64,000 nt of DNA from NCBI RefSeq assembly GCF_030055635.1, contig NZ_JASFYM010000011.1, positions 1 through 64,000 on the forward strand, given 5' to 3'. The position numbers were made by a program, and so were the translations under genes. Under the pieces are notes generated by a model. It was not told the DNA's origin. It made no database searches and worked only from the letters and a program-made list of their open reading frames with translations. Shown one piece after another: positions 20,294 through 29,261 of this stretch (positions are counted from its first letter, which is position 1; each line of letters starts with the position of its first letter). This DNA is from Methanothrix sp. (lineage in GTDB: Archaea > Halobacteriota > Methanosarcinia > Methanotrichales > Methanotrichaceae).

Positions 20294-21592
20294 ATGGCAT
20301 TCTGGCAACCTAAGTTGGAGCTCATGGAGAGGTCTGAGCTGGAGGAACTCCAGCTTCGAAGACTTAGAAAGACCGTGGAGCAGGTTTACAGGAACGTTCC
20401 ATTTTATCACAGAAAGATGACCGAGATGGGCATCACCCCACATGATATAAACAGCTTGAGGAATATCGAGAAGCTCCCCATGACCCGCAAGACCGACCTC
20501 AGGGATAACTATCCGTTCGGGCTCTTCGCTGTTCCTAAAGAGGATATTGTGAGGGTGCATGCCTCCTCCGGAACAACAGGGAAGCCCACGGTGGTCGGCT
20601 ACACAAAGAACGACATAGAGACATGGTCTGATATGATGGCCAGGGACTTCGTCATGGTCGGGGTGACCAGGAACGACATATTCCAGAACGCTGTGAACTA
20701 TGGTTTCTTCACTGGCGGGCTGGGCGTTCACTACGGCATAGAGCGTATCGGCGCGATGGCAGTTCCTTCCGGCACGGGCAACACCGAGAGGCAGCTCGAG
20801 ATCATGGCGGATTTCGGGGTGACGGTGCTGCACTGCACACCATCGTATGCGCTCTACCTGGCGGAGACAGCGAAGGCGAAGGGAATCATGGAGAAGCTGA
20901 AGCTCAGGATAGGCTGCTTCGGAGCCGAGCCCTGGTCGGATGAGGCGCGCCAGGAGCTCGAGGAGGCTTTCGGCATAAAGGCCTACGACTCATACGGGCT
21001 CTCTGAGATGTTCGGGCCGGGCGTCGCCTTCGAGTGCCAGGAGCAGAACGGGCTGCACATCTGGGAGGATCACTTCATTGTGGAGATTATCGACAGGGAT
21101 GGGAACCCGTGCGCCCCGGGAGAGCGCGGCGAGCTTGTGCTCACATCTCTGACCAAAGAGGCGATGCCGCTGATAAGGTACAGGACCGGGGATGTGACTT
21201 ACCTTCTGGAGGACGGCTGCAGCTGCGGGCGCACGAGCCGGAAGCTCCACAGGTTCCTGGGGAGAGCCGACGATATGCTCGTCGTGAGGGGCATAAACGT
21301 CTTCCCGAGCCAGATAGAGGATGTGCTTCTCTCGATACCCGAGATCGGGGATTACTTCCAGGTCATAGTCGACAGAAAGCATCACGGTCTGGATGAGCTC
21401 ACGATCCAGGTCGAGATGAAGGACGAGGCGTTCACAGGGGAGCTCGCAGATCTCGCGCGTCTCCAGAAAAAGGTCGAGGAGAGGCTCAAGGCAGTGCTCA
21501 ACATCCGGAGCAAGGTGGAGCTCGTCGAGAAGGGCACGATCCCGAGGACGGCAGGCAAATCGAAGAAGGTGGTGGATCTGAGAAAGATCTGA
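20294..21592 (+). CDS. Phenylacetate--CoA ligase family AMP-forming ligase
   Basis: An adenylate-forming enzyme of about 432 residues. The AMP-binding loop VHASSGTTGKPTVVGYT and the later YDSYGLSEMFGPG, RYRTGDVTYL and GRADDMLVVRGINVFPSQ motifs match PaaK. In methanogens these ligases activate aryl-acetates for aromatic amino acid or CoA-thioester metabolism, but the substrate here is not shown by the sequence. The ATG at 20294 is preferred over an earlier in-frame start at 20255 because it begins the conserved MAFWQPKLELM region. An A/T-rich promoter region (CATATTATATGC) lies about 95 bases upstream. Confidence 0.88.
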   Translation: MAFWQPKLELMERSELEELQLRRLRKTVEQVYRNVPFYHRKMTEMGITPHDINSLRNIEKLPMTRKTDLRDNYPFGLFAVPKEDIVRVHASSGTTGKPTVVGYTKNDIETWSDMMARDFVMVGVTRNDIFQNAVNYGFFTGGLGVHYGIERIGAMAVPSGTGNTERQLEIMADFGVTVLHCTPSYALYLAETAKAKGIMEKLKLRIGCFGAEPWSDEARQELEEAFGIKAYDSYGLSEMFGPGVAFECQEQNGLHIWEDHFIVEIIDRDGNPCAPGERGELVLTSLTKEAMPLIRYRTGDVTYLLEDGCSCGRTSRKLHRFLGRADDMLVVRGINVFPSQIEDVLLSIPEIGDYFQVIVDRKHHGLDELTIQVEMKDEAFTGELADLARLQKKVEERLKAVLNIRSKVELVEKGTIPRTAGKSKKVVDLRKI

Positions 21593-21720
21593 ACTATTTT
21601 ACCTCAAACATTTTCCAGCAAACCACTCGACACCTGCGCCCCTCTGCGGCCTTTGTGATGGCATGATCCAGAACATATTCTGTAGTTGTGCCTTCACAGC
21701 AGCGAAGCAGAGTTTCCGAG

Positions 21721-22026
21721 TCATATCGATTTCGGTATCTCTGTGAGCAGCGCGTATATGATAAAGCCTATCATGCCGATCAGGAAGATCCCTGTGATCG
21801 ATACCTTCCCGATCATCATGAACTCCTCCCTGGTCGGCTTCCTTGCGAGCTTCAGAACACGTATGTACTCGCCCAGATCCATCGATGGGGCCTCGATGCC
21901 GATATCATCGAGCATCTCTGTGAGATCGCTCTTCGTATCCCTGCCCTTCTTCTCAGCCCTCTTCTCAGATCTGCCAACACCCAGCTTTCCCTTAAGCTGG
22001 TCCATCTTCGTCTCTGCCGCCTTCAT
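21721..22026 (-). CDS. secE: SecE/Sec61-gamma, preprotein translocase subunit
   Basis: The last 60 residues are a standard archaeal SecE: an amphipathic helix with LKLARKPTREEF followed by one membrane helix. They are preceded by about 40 charged residues (Lys, Glu and Arg rich) not normal in archaeal SecE. The start is uncertain: TTG at 22044, ATG at 22026 or ATG at 22005. SecE usually stands next to spt5/nusG and ribosomal L11 genes; here it is alone. Confidence 0.85.
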   Translation of the reverse strand: MKAAETKMDQLKGKLGVGRSEKRAEKKGRDTKSDLTEMLDDIGIEAPSMDLGEYIRVLKLARKPTREEFMMIGKVSITGIFLIGMIGFIIYALLTEIPKSI

Positions 22027-22266
22027 TCCCTGTGGCGAACGCAATACGATCTAAAAAAGGTTTCGGAGGCAGAGCGGGGGCACACAGGAGGAAGAGCTGG
22101 ATCGAGATCATACGGAATGCTTCCATGGCACATCCCAGTGATCTGGCGGATCGGTAAACCTTGCAGAAAAAGGCGACGTCGACTGCTTTAGGTTACCAGA
22201 GCTAGCCTAGGCGATTCGACAGCATGAGCCGCTTCCATATCCGGCTCGCTCCAGTCACCTCTGCTC

Positions 22267-22890
22267 ATGCCAGGGGCTGCACCGCAGGATTCATTACGGA
22301 TACGATCTCACGCCTTCAGCATGATAGCATCCCGATCTGCTGCCGTTCTGCTCATCCTGCTTTCAGCGGTCACGCTCTTGCAGGATGCATCATCTGAGCC
22401 TGTTGTCAGGGAGCTGGGCCCATTCCGGGTATCTTTCGATCTGAACACGAGCATTCCATACACGGTCGTGGTTGATGAGCCTGTGAGGAGCCTCGTGAAG
22501 GGCAGGAGCTACATCACATACGGTCTTGGTGTTAGAGGGCAGGACTGCTCCATATGGATATTCGTAACAGACTACATTGGCATGGAATACGGCAAGAAGC
22601 TCGTGGAGGTTCCGCTCGACAACGACTGGAAGCTTGTTAACGATTTTCTCACTGAGCAGGGATGCAGCCGCATAAACATCACGGAGACGTTGATCGATGG
22701 GACCGTGGGTGCTCTAGGCGGCGGGGTCCTTCCATCGGGCAAGATAATATTCTGCGCGAGCTATGCGCCTGAGGGTGTGTTTGTGCAGGGGAGGCATCTG
22801 GTCACAACGAACTGCAAGCTCTTCTCCACGTTCCCTGCGGATGAGACTGTGAGCCTGCTGGAGAGCATACATGTGGAGAGAAGACTGTGA
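22267..22890 (+). CDS. Predicted secreted protein of unknown function
   Basis: I do not recognise a family. A signal peptide is visible (about residues 19-45, a hydrophobic stretch ending in DASSEP). It is followed by a beta-rich domain of about 165 residues with two Cys in the C-terminal half and three possible N-glycosylation sites. The start may be the ATG at 22321, which gives a shorter and more normal signal peptide. A strong hairpin and T-run terminator follows at 22961. Confidence 0.65.
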   Translation: MPGAAPQDSLRIRSHAFSMIASRSAAVLLILLSAVTLLQDASSEPVVRELGPFRVSFDLNTSIPYTVVVDEPVRSLVKGRSYITYGLGVRGQDCSIWIFVTDYIGMEYGKKLVEVPLDNDWKLVNDFLTEQGCSRINITETLIDGTVGALGGGVLPSGKIIFCASYAPEGVFVQGRHLVTTNCKLFSTFPADETVSLLESIHVERRL

Positions 22891-22960
22891 TGTCAGGAAG
22901 ATTATGTGCGAAAAAGGCAGTTTGAAATGCATGCTGAACAAACCGAACATCGCACATCCT

Positions 22961-22990
22961 GATGCGGTGGGTGACTGCCGCATCTTTTTT
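22961..22990 (+). terminator. Hairpin terminator with T-run
   Basis: A 7-bp stem GATGCGG/CCGCATC with a 10-base loop is followed by six T residues, 70 bases after the secreted protein gene. Confidence 0.7.
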
Positions 22991-23070
22991 AAGGTGCAAA
23001 GTGGCGAGCTGCATGCTTTCACAGCAGTGCACAGAGCTGCCCATGTCTGCAAAACATTTAATTTGTTCTG

Positions 23071-25209
23071 ATGCACACTTTTCGATGCATGTCAGCATCC
23101 GTCGACAAGCGCATACTGATTGCGACCTCTGCGTTTGCGTTTCTCATAGCGGCACATCTGCTTCTGATAACGGTATTTCGAGATGCGGACGTGTTTCTTC
23201 TCGTGGAGGATGTTCTCTTTGTGATGGCATCAGCCATCGCAGCATTCTGCTTCCTCCATGCGTTCAAACACTCCACAGACAGAGCCAGGACTGCCTGGCT
23301 GGCGATGCTTCTTGCAATGGTTTTCAACACTCTGGGAGAGCTCGCATGGCTTGTGATGGAGGTATTCCTCAAAACAGAACCGTTTCCGTCCGTTGCTGAC
23401 ATCGGATACCTTGCCTTCTATCCGTTCTTTGCAGCAGGCATCTTCCTTCTTCCATCTGTGCCGCTCTCAGCAAACGAGAGATCCAGGCTGCTGCTGGATG
23501 AATGCATAGCTCTGATAGCAACCCTTCTGATCCTCTGGATCTACATCCTTCCTGAGCTGTATGAGGAGGATTTAGCGGCCACGCTGGTATCGATCGCCTA
23601 TGTGCTCATGGATCTTCTCCTGGTCATCGCGCTGATGGATATACTCTTCAGAGAGCACGAGGCACCCGAGGACTGGCCAGCGTTCCTCCTGATCCTCGGA
23701 ATGGGTGTCATGATAGCGACAGATCTTGGCTATGCCTATCAGGAGATTCAGGGGACATACGTCTCAGGGAGCCTGATCGATACCGGATGGCTTGCAGCCT
23801 ACATGCTCATGGGCATCGCCCCTCTGCTCTGGCTTCGTCCTCCTTCATGGAGCCCAATCAGCCTCAAGAGGATCTCTTACTACATCCCTGTCGTATGGCT
23901 TGGCCTCGCGCTCATCCTTGCGCTCATCAAGGGACATGGCTCTATATCGAATGCAGCAGCCCTGGCAGCATCCATAGCCGGCATAATCGGCCTGATGCTG
24001 CTGCGCGAGAAGCAGTCTGTGAGGATGATGAGCGATATGCTCGCAGTCCTGCGGGAGGAGGCTGAGCGGAGGGCCGCCGCCGAGATGAGCCTTGCTGAGA
24101 GCAAGAACCTCCTGGAGAGCATACTGACCCAGGCGCAGTGCGGCATTCTTGTTCTGGATGCCGATGGAAAAATACTGTTCAGCAACGATTCGGCAAGGCG
24201 GATACTGGGGAGAGTTCCCGGGGAGCATGTTGATGGTGATATGTGCAGGCATGTGTACAGTGGAAGCGGTGAGCGAATTCCGGAGTGGGATCTCTGCATA
24301 TCGAGGGCTCTCAGGGGAGCGATCACGGAGGGCAGGGAGGAGCGTGTGGTCGTTGATGGCAGGTCGTTCGATCTCCTCCTCAACTCTGCGCCGCTGAGGG
24401 ACAGCTCCGGAGCGATAGTCGGTGCTTTGGTGACATTCATGGACATCACCGAGAGGAAGAGGCTGGAGGATGAGCTCCAGAGGCACACCACAGAGCTCGA
24501 GAGGATTGTTGAGGAGAGAACGAAGGAGATCGAGAGGAAGAACGCGGAGATGGAGAGGTTTGTCTACACCGTCTCTCATGATCTCAGATCCCCTCTGATA
24601 ACGATACTCGGATTTCTCGGGTACCTCAGGGAGGATCTGAGAGCAGGCCAGAGCGACAAGGTCGAGAGCGATATACGTTACATAGAGAACTCCGTGCTCA
24701 AAATGGACAGGCTCCTCACCAACACCCTGGAGCTGAGCAGGGTCGGGAGGGTGATCAATCCCCCAGAGGACGTGCGGTTCTCAGATATCGTGAGGGAAGT
24801 GCTCTCTGATATGAACGCGAAGCTCAACGGCGTTGAGGTCGTGGTTGCAGATGATATGCCTGTTGTGCACGTCGACAGGATGCGTATAGGAGAGATGCTC
24901 GCGAATCTCATCGATAACAGCATCAAGTACACAAAGGATGTTGATTATCCCAGAATAGAGATCGGCTGGCGGGATGATCCGGAAGGCGCGGTATTCTTCG
25001 TGAAGGATAACGGAGCTGGCATAGACCCGATGTACCATGAAAAGGTCTTCGAGCTGTTCTACAAGATAGACCGCAGCACCCCAGGCACGGGCGCAGGCCT
25101 CGCGATAGCAAAGAAGATCGTCGAGGTTCACGGCGGAAGGATCTGGATAGAGTCTGAGGCAGGAATGGGCTGCACGGTCTGCTTCACACTTCCGGTAAGG
25201 CGCGATTGA
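23071..25209 (+). CDS. Membrane sensor histidine kinase with PAS domain
   Basis: About 712 residues. The first 310 form some eight to ten membrane helices of a type seen in membrane-bound sensors, including the PSVADIGYLAFYP segment. They are followed by a short coiled region, a PAS domain (about 345-465), a coiled coil, a HisKA dimerisation domain with SHDLRSP (His near 503), and a HATPase domain ending in GTGAGLAIAKK. It autophosphorylates on His in response to an unknown signal. No response regulator is adjacent. An ATG at 23089 is an alternative start: a TATA-like ATTTAAT at about 23056 would make that one nearly leaderless. Confidence 0.85.
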   Translation: MHTFRCMSASVDKRILIATSAFAFLIAAHLLLITVFRDADVFLLVEDVLFVMASAIAAFCFLHAFKHSTDRARTAWLAMLLAMVFNTLGELAWLVMEVFLKTEPFPSVADIGYLAFYPFFAAGIFLLPSVPLSANERSRLLLDECIALIATLLILWIYILPELYEEDLAATLVSIAYVLMDLLLVIALMDILFREHEAPEDWPAFLLILGMGVMIATDLGYAYQEIQGTYVSGSLIDTGWLAAYMLMGIAPLLWLRPPSWSPISLKRISYYIPVVWLGLALILALIKGHGSISNAAALAASIAGIIGLMLLREKQSVRMMSDMLAVLREEAERRAAAEMSLAESKNLLESILTQAQCGILVLDADGKILFSNDSARRILGRVPGEHVDGDMCRHVYSGSGERIPEWDLCISRALRGAITEGREERVVVDGRSFDLLLNSAPLRDSSGAIVGALVTFMDITERKRLEDELQRHTTELERIVEERTKEIERKNAEMERFVYTVSHDLRSPLITILGFLGYLREDLRAGQSDKVESDIRYIENSVLKMDRLLTNTLELSRVGRVINPPEDVRFSDIVREVLSDMNAKLNGVEVVVADDMPVVHVDRMRIGEMLANLIDNSIKYTKDVDYPRIEIGWRDDPEGAVFFVKDNGAGIDPMYHEKVFELFYKIDRSTPGTGAGLAIAKKIVEVHGGRIWIESEAGMGCTVCFTLPVRRD

Positions 25210-25277
25210 ACAGATCAGGCAAATCCTCCATCGCAAGGCTGATAAATTAATGGATGCAATTTATTTATGGTGATTTG

Positions 25278-25715
25278 ATGGCTGTCATATCCCCAGAGGA
25301 CATAAGATGGTTCCAGAAGAGAATAAACCGCATGCTTGAGGAGATGGGCATCGATTCGAAGGAGATGCGGAGGTTTCAGGAGCGCCTGACCGGCCTGATG
25401 GAGGAGATGGGGGAGGTTCCACCGGTCGACATCGAGGAGAGGGATGATGATGTTGTGATAACAGTCGACCTCCCCGGCGTCGACAAGAAGGATGTGGAGG
25501 TCACGATAACGGAGGATGGCCTGAGGCTCAAGGCTAGAAGGGAGCTGAAGGAGGGCAGCTACTTCCTGAGGGAGAGGCGCGGGAGCTTCGAGAGGCTCAT
25601 AACCCTTCCGGGCGAGGTCAGGGCCGAGGAGGCGAAGGCGAAGCTCAAGGACGGCATCCTGGAGATCGTGGTACCAAAGCTCGTATCCGCGAAGAAGAGG
25701 ATATCGATAGAGTAG
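25278..25715 (+). CDS. hsp20: Hsp20/alpha-crystallin small heat-shock protein
   Basis: A 145-residue chaperone. The N-terminal helical part (MEEMG repeats) precedes the alpha-crystallin domain (about 55-145) with VDLPGVDKKDVEVTI and the LKDGILEIVVPK strand. It holds unfolded proteins in oligomers. The ATG at 25278 has GGTGAT at the right spacing. The earlier ATG at 25254 lacks this and is rejected. A long hairpin follows the stop. Confidence 0.93.
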   Translation: MAVISPEDIRWFQKRINRMLEEMGIDSKEMRRFQERLTGLMEEMGEVPPVDIEERDDDVVITVDLPGVDKKDVEVTITEDGLRLKARRELKEGSYFLRERRGSFERLITLPGEVRAEEAKAKLKDGILEIVVPKLVSAKKRISIE

Positions 25716-25745
25716 ATCTCATCTCCTCATGGCCGGAGATGAGAT
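25716..25745. terminator. Strong hairpin between convergent hsp20 and ribBA
   Basis: A perfect 11-bp stem (ATCTCATCTCC/GGAGATGAGAT, 8-base loop) starts directly after the hsp20 stop, in a 59-base gap shared with the ribBA stop on the other strand. It could terminate both genes. No T-run follows. Confidence 0.6.
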
Positions 25746-25774
25746 AGAGCCGACGAGGCTGTGGTGCTCTTCCT

Positions 25775-26992
25775 CTACGATCCCTTACGGGGATCTGAGA
25801 GGAGCAGCATGTGGTGGAGCTTGTCCCTCTTCGTCTCGAGGTAGTGCCTGTTGATCTCGTTCGGCTCGACCTCGAGAGGAACCCTCTCCACTATCTCCAG
25901 CCCGTATCCCTGCAGGCCCACGATCTTCCTGGGGTTGTTTGTCAGGAGCCTCATTTTTCTTATCCCCAGATCCAGGAGTATCTGGGCGCCTATCCCATAG
26001 TCCCTCAGATCCGCGGGATATCCGAGCTTGTGGTTCGCCTCGACCGTATCGCTGCCGTTATCTTGGAGCTCGTAGGCTCTCAGCTTGTTCGCAAGCCCTA
26101 TGCCGCGCCCCTCCTGGTTCATGTACACAAGAACTCCATTCCCGTTCTTGCTTATCATCCGCAGCGCCCTGCTGAGCTGCTCGCCGCAGTCGCATCTCTT
26201 CGATCTGAATGTGTCCCCTGTAAGGCACTGCGAGTGCACCCTGACGAGTGCATCATCAGCTGCAGGATCTCCGGCCACAAGCGCAACGTGGCACTGGCCG
26301 TCGAGCATGCTCTCGTACCCTATCGCCCTGAATTCTCCGTATTCGGTGGGCATCTCGACCTCAGCGATTCTTCTCACAAGCCGCTCCCTTCTGATCCTGT
26401 ATCTTATCAGATCCTCTATTGTCACCATCTTTAGGCCGTGCTTCTCCGCGAACCTCTCGAGCTCAGGAAGCCGCGCCATGGTGCCGTCATCGGCCATGAT
26501 CTCGCATATCACGCCTGCCGGGTACAGACCTGCGAGCCGCGCAAGGTCCACTGCAGCCTCTGTATGCCCCGCGCGCCTCAGGACTCCTCCGTCGAGCGCC
26601 TGGAGCGGGAATGTGTGTCCGGGGGTCGCGAGGTCAGCCCTTGTTGTGGATGGGTCTATCAGCGTCCGGATCGTCGTCGCGCGATCAAACGCCGAGATTC
26701 CGGTGGTGACACCGCGCCTGGCATCCACAGATACCGTGAACGCAGTTCCCATGCTCTCCGTGTTCTGCTGTGTCATCATCGGGAGCTCCAGCTGGCGGAT
26801 GCGCTCAGCAGTTAGTGGAACGCAGATCAGGCCACGTGCATGCTTCGCCATGAAGTTTATGGCCTCCGGTGTGACCTTCTCAGCTGCCATCACCAGATCT
26901 CCCTCGTTCTCCCTGGATTCGTCATCCAGCACTATCACGAACTTTCCATCGCGAATGTCCTTTATCGCCTCATCCACTGTAGAGAAAGGCAT
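25775..26992 (-). CDS. ribBA: RibBA, DHBP synthase fused to GTP cyclohydrolase II
   Basis: A 405-residue bifunctional riboflavin enzyme. Residues 1-205 are 3,4-dihydroxy-2-butanone 4-phosphate synthase ([23 protein letters not shown]). Residues 206-405 are GTP cyclohydrolase II, with the zinc site [14 protein letters not shown] near 256-268 and NQEGRGIGL. Both domains look intact. The long upstream open frame is not coding. The ATG at 26992 begins at the conserved STVDEAI. A TATA-like TTTAAGTATT lies about 25 bases upstream and there is no ribosome binding site, so the mRNA is probably leaderless. The fusion is a bacterial arrangement; most archaea use a separate GTP cyclohydrolase III, so transfer is likely. 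Confidence 0.94.
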   Translation of the reverse strand: MPFSTVDEAIKDIRDGKFVIVLDDESRENEGDLVMAAEKVTPEAINFMAKHARGLICVPLTAERIRQLELPMMTQQNTESMGTAFTVSVDARRGVTTGISAFDRATTIRTLIDPSTTRADLATPGHTFPLQALDGGVLRRAGHTEAAVDLARLAGLYPAGVICEIMADDGTMARLPELERFAEKHGLKMVTIEDLIRYRIRRERLVRRIAEVEMPTEYGEFRAIGYESMLDGQCHVALVAGDPAADDALVRVHSQCLTGDTFRSKRCDCGEQLSRALRMISKNGNGVLVYMNQEGRGIGLANKLRAYELQDNGSDTVEANHKLGYPADLRDYGIGAQILLDLGIRKMRLLTNNPRKIVGLQGYGLEIVERVPLEVEPNEINRHYLETKRDKLHHMLLLSDPRKGS

Positions 26993-27132
26993 GATACTGC
27001 GGAGGTGGTGAAAAATACTTAAACTCTTGGGAGGCGTCCTGAAAGACTGATCGGGTGATCCGGCGGATCGGTAATGGAGTCTATAGGTGACAGGATTTAC
27101 CAGAGCTCTCCGACGGTTCGACTGCATCAGCA

Positions 27133-27247
27133 GGTTGTGTGCTCGAATAGCTGAATGATTCTGATGTATTCGAGAGCCATGGGCAAGATATCCCATGAGT
27201 CCTGCTGGACTGAGTGCTGCGGATTTCAATGATGCAAGTACACGACC
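27133..27247. repeat. Dispersed hairpin element, copy A
   Basis: 115 bases bounded by imperfect inverted ends (GGTTGTGTGCT at the left, AGTACACGACC at the right). An internal hairpin pairs CATGGG with CCCATG. It is related along its length to copy B at 34337-34449. Confidence 0.5.
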
Positions 27248-27315
27248 GATGGGATCTCTTGATCCATCCTCTCCTGTCCATCAAGCGCGATCCGCCGCGC
27301 GGGTCCTGCAAAAGG

Positions 27316-27323
27316 GTTTTATA
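27316..27323 (+). promoter_or_regulatory. TATA box of the initiator tRNA gene
   Basis: TTTTATAC lies about 35-42 bases before the first base of the tRNA, the usual distance for an archaeal tRNA promoter with a short 5' leader. Confidence 0.5.
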
Positions 27324-27357
27324 CCGGATCTGCGATCTTTAGCTTGTATCCCACAGA

Positions 27358-27432
27358 AGCGGGGTGGGGTAGCCAGGAAATCCCGACGGGCTCATAACCC
27401 GTAGATCAGTAGTTCAAATCTACTCCCCGCTA
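27358..27432 (+). tRNA. Initiator tRNA-Met (CAU)
   Basis: A complete cloverleaf: acceptor AGCGGGG/CCCCGCT, anticodon stem ACGGG/CCCGT with loop CTCATAA (anticodon CAT), and T stem AGTAG/CTACT with loop TTCAAAT. The A1:T72 pair and three consecutive G:C pairs next to the anticodon loop mark it as the initiator. CCA is not encoded and there is no intron. Confidence 0.96.
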
Positions 27433-27943
27433 CTTCTCATTGCGGTATCTCGCAGACTGCTCCTTTGAAGTTGGTCCAATCTCAACCGTCCCATGGAATC
27501 CTGCAGATGCCGATGTAACTCGCCTCAAGAGTGTACAGCAATCGTTGATACAGCGCATCCGATTTTCGGGTAGTCTACCTTCATTGAGTTGATCTTGATG
27601 GACCGGCTCCCTCAGGCGTGTTTATTTTGAACGATGTCTGCATGGAGATCAAGATCCTGGGACATGTTAATACTCGTCCGATGCCCTGCAGCATGGTTGA
27701 AGGCTACGAATCGCCTGGAGCTATTGCTTTTGCACTTATCCACGCGTCGTAGGTAGACTACCGATTTTCGGGACCTGGGCTATAATCCAGCACTTAGGTT
27801 ATTTTGGGAGAGTCGTCAAGACCTGCTCAAGAGCTGCACTTCTGGAAGCATGAGGCTCCTCCGATCCAACCGCGTGATTCGATCCTGCGGGCAAAGTTAT
27901 AATATCAGGTTTATCAATCAGTCCTACCACCTGGAGGGATTGC
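27433..27943. other. 511-base intergenic region with a distant inverted repeat
   Basis: No convincing gene. Two copies of a small hairpin CCGATTTTCGG sit at about 27570 and 27762, next to GGTAGTCTACCT and its reverse complement AGGTAGACTACC, about 170 bases apart. The pgk promoter (GTTATAATATC, about 27896) is at the right end. Confidence 0.5.
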
Positions 27944-29158
27944 GTGAAGGATTACCTCACCATGGATGATCTCATACTGGAGAACAAACGGGTGCTGGTG
28001 AGAGTTGACATCAACTCCCCGATGGACCCCACGGGAAAGATTCTGGACGACAAGAGGCTCAGGAGCCATCTGGAGACGTTGAAGGCACTGGAGGACTCGA
28101 AGGTCGTTCTGATGGCCCATCAGTCCAGGCCTGGCAAGAAGGACTTCTCCACCATGGAGCCGCACGCCAGACAGCTATCAAAGCTTTTGAGGAAGGATGT
28201 GAACTACGTCGACGATATCTTCGGCAGCACGGCCAGGGATGCGATACGCTCCCTCGAGTCGGGGGAGGTCCTGCTGCTGGAGAACACCAGATTCTATGCT
28301 GAGGAGAGCCTCTCGAGGAGCCCTGCAGATCACGCAAAGAGCCATATGGTGCAGAAGCTCGCCCCGCTATTCGATGTTTTCATAAATGATGCTTTTGCTG
28401 TATCACACAGATCTCATCTCTCTGTTGTTGGCTTCACAGAGGTCCTGCCGAGCGCAGCCGGAATTCTCATGGATAAGGAGATTCAGGCGCTTGATAAGGG
28501 TCTGAAGGCCAGCGAGCATCCGTGCGTCTTCGCACTCGGCGGCGCGAAGGTCGACGACTCCATAAAGGTCGCACAGAACGTGCTAAGGCGCGGTGCAGAT
28601 GCTGTCCTCGCTCTGGGTCTCGTCTCGGTTGTATTTCTTATGGCTGCTGGGGTGAATGTGGGCGAGACGAACCGCAGGTTTGTGGATAGCCAGGGGTACT
28701 CTGATCAGGTCGAGATCGCTCAGAAGATCCTGAATGAGCACCCCGGAAAGGTCGTTCTACCAAGGGATATCGCTGTCGATAAGGATGGCGAGAGGCTCGA
28801 GGTGGGCGTGGATAACATACCCGACTACCCCATCTCAGATATCGGGCTTGAGACGATAGTTGAGTTCTCGAAGATCCTTAAATCGGCGAAGATTGCGGTG
28901 CTCAACGGGCCTGCAGGCATAACAGAAAAGGAGCGGTTCGTTCTCGGGACAGCCGAGATCCTGAAGGCTGCGACAGAAGCAGGCTATTCGATAGCCGGAG
29001 GAGGCCATACGGTCGCAGCAATCGAGAAGCTGGGCCTTGAGTCTAGGTTCTCGCATGTGAGCATGGGCGGCGGCGCGAGCATAACATACCTCTCCGGAGA
29101 GCCGATGCCAGGAATCGAGGCGCTGAAGAGCGCAGCAGCGAGGTACAGGAAGCTGTGA
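27944..29158 (+). CDS. pgk: Phosphoglycerate kinase
   Basis: A 404-residue enzyme interconverting 1,3-bisphosphoglycerate and 3-phosphoglycerate, used here mainly in gluconeogenesis. VRVDINSPMD near the N-terminus, MAHQSRPGK, LENTRFY and the C-terminal nucleotide loop AGGGHTVAAI followed by SMGGGASI are the family motifs. GTG start with GGAGG eight bases upstream, and a TATA box at about 27896. It is not in an operon with other glycolytic genes, though a GAPDH-like gene and an aldolase lie within 12 kb. Confidence 0.96.
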   Translation: MKDYLTMDDLILENKRVLVRVDINSPMDPTGKILDDKRLRSHLETLKALEDSKVVLMAHQSRPGKKDFSTMEPHARQLSKLLRKDVNYVDDIFGSTARDAIRSLESGEVLLLENTRFYAEESLSRSPADHAKSHMVQKLAPLFDVFINDAFAVSHRSHLSVVGFTEVLPSAAGILMDKEIQALDKGLKASEHPCVFALGGAKVDDSIKVAQNVLRRGADAVLALGLVSVVFLMAAGVNVGETNRRFVDSQGYSDQVEIAQKILNEHPGKVVLPRDIAVDKDGERLEVGVDNIPDYPISDIGLETIVEFSKILKSAKIAVLNGPAGITEKERFVLGTAEILKAATEAGYSIAGGGHTVAAIEKLGLESRFSHVSMGGGASITYLSGEPMPGIEALKSAAARYRKL

Positions 29159-29261
29159 TATCGTAGAAAGTTGCAGAATCTGATGCAAACAAAGAGCATC
29201 CCCGGAATCCAGATTGTGTCAACCCTGCAGAAATTGATGGTCACGCGCAGGTGAAGTGGGT

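Larger units (their letters stand above)
26993..27357. other. Intergenic region between ribBA and the initiator tRNA
   Basis: Holds the ribBA promoter, a sequence also found near 22136-22230, and copy A of a hairpin element at 27133-27247. The open frames crossing it have no ribosome binding site or family match. A TATA box for the tRNA is at about 27316-27323. Confidence 0.6.

Noticed and set aside
26993-27229. 79-residue N-terminal extension of RibBA
   Set aside because: The family begins at STVDEAI, and the extension crosses the dispersed element and the promoter.
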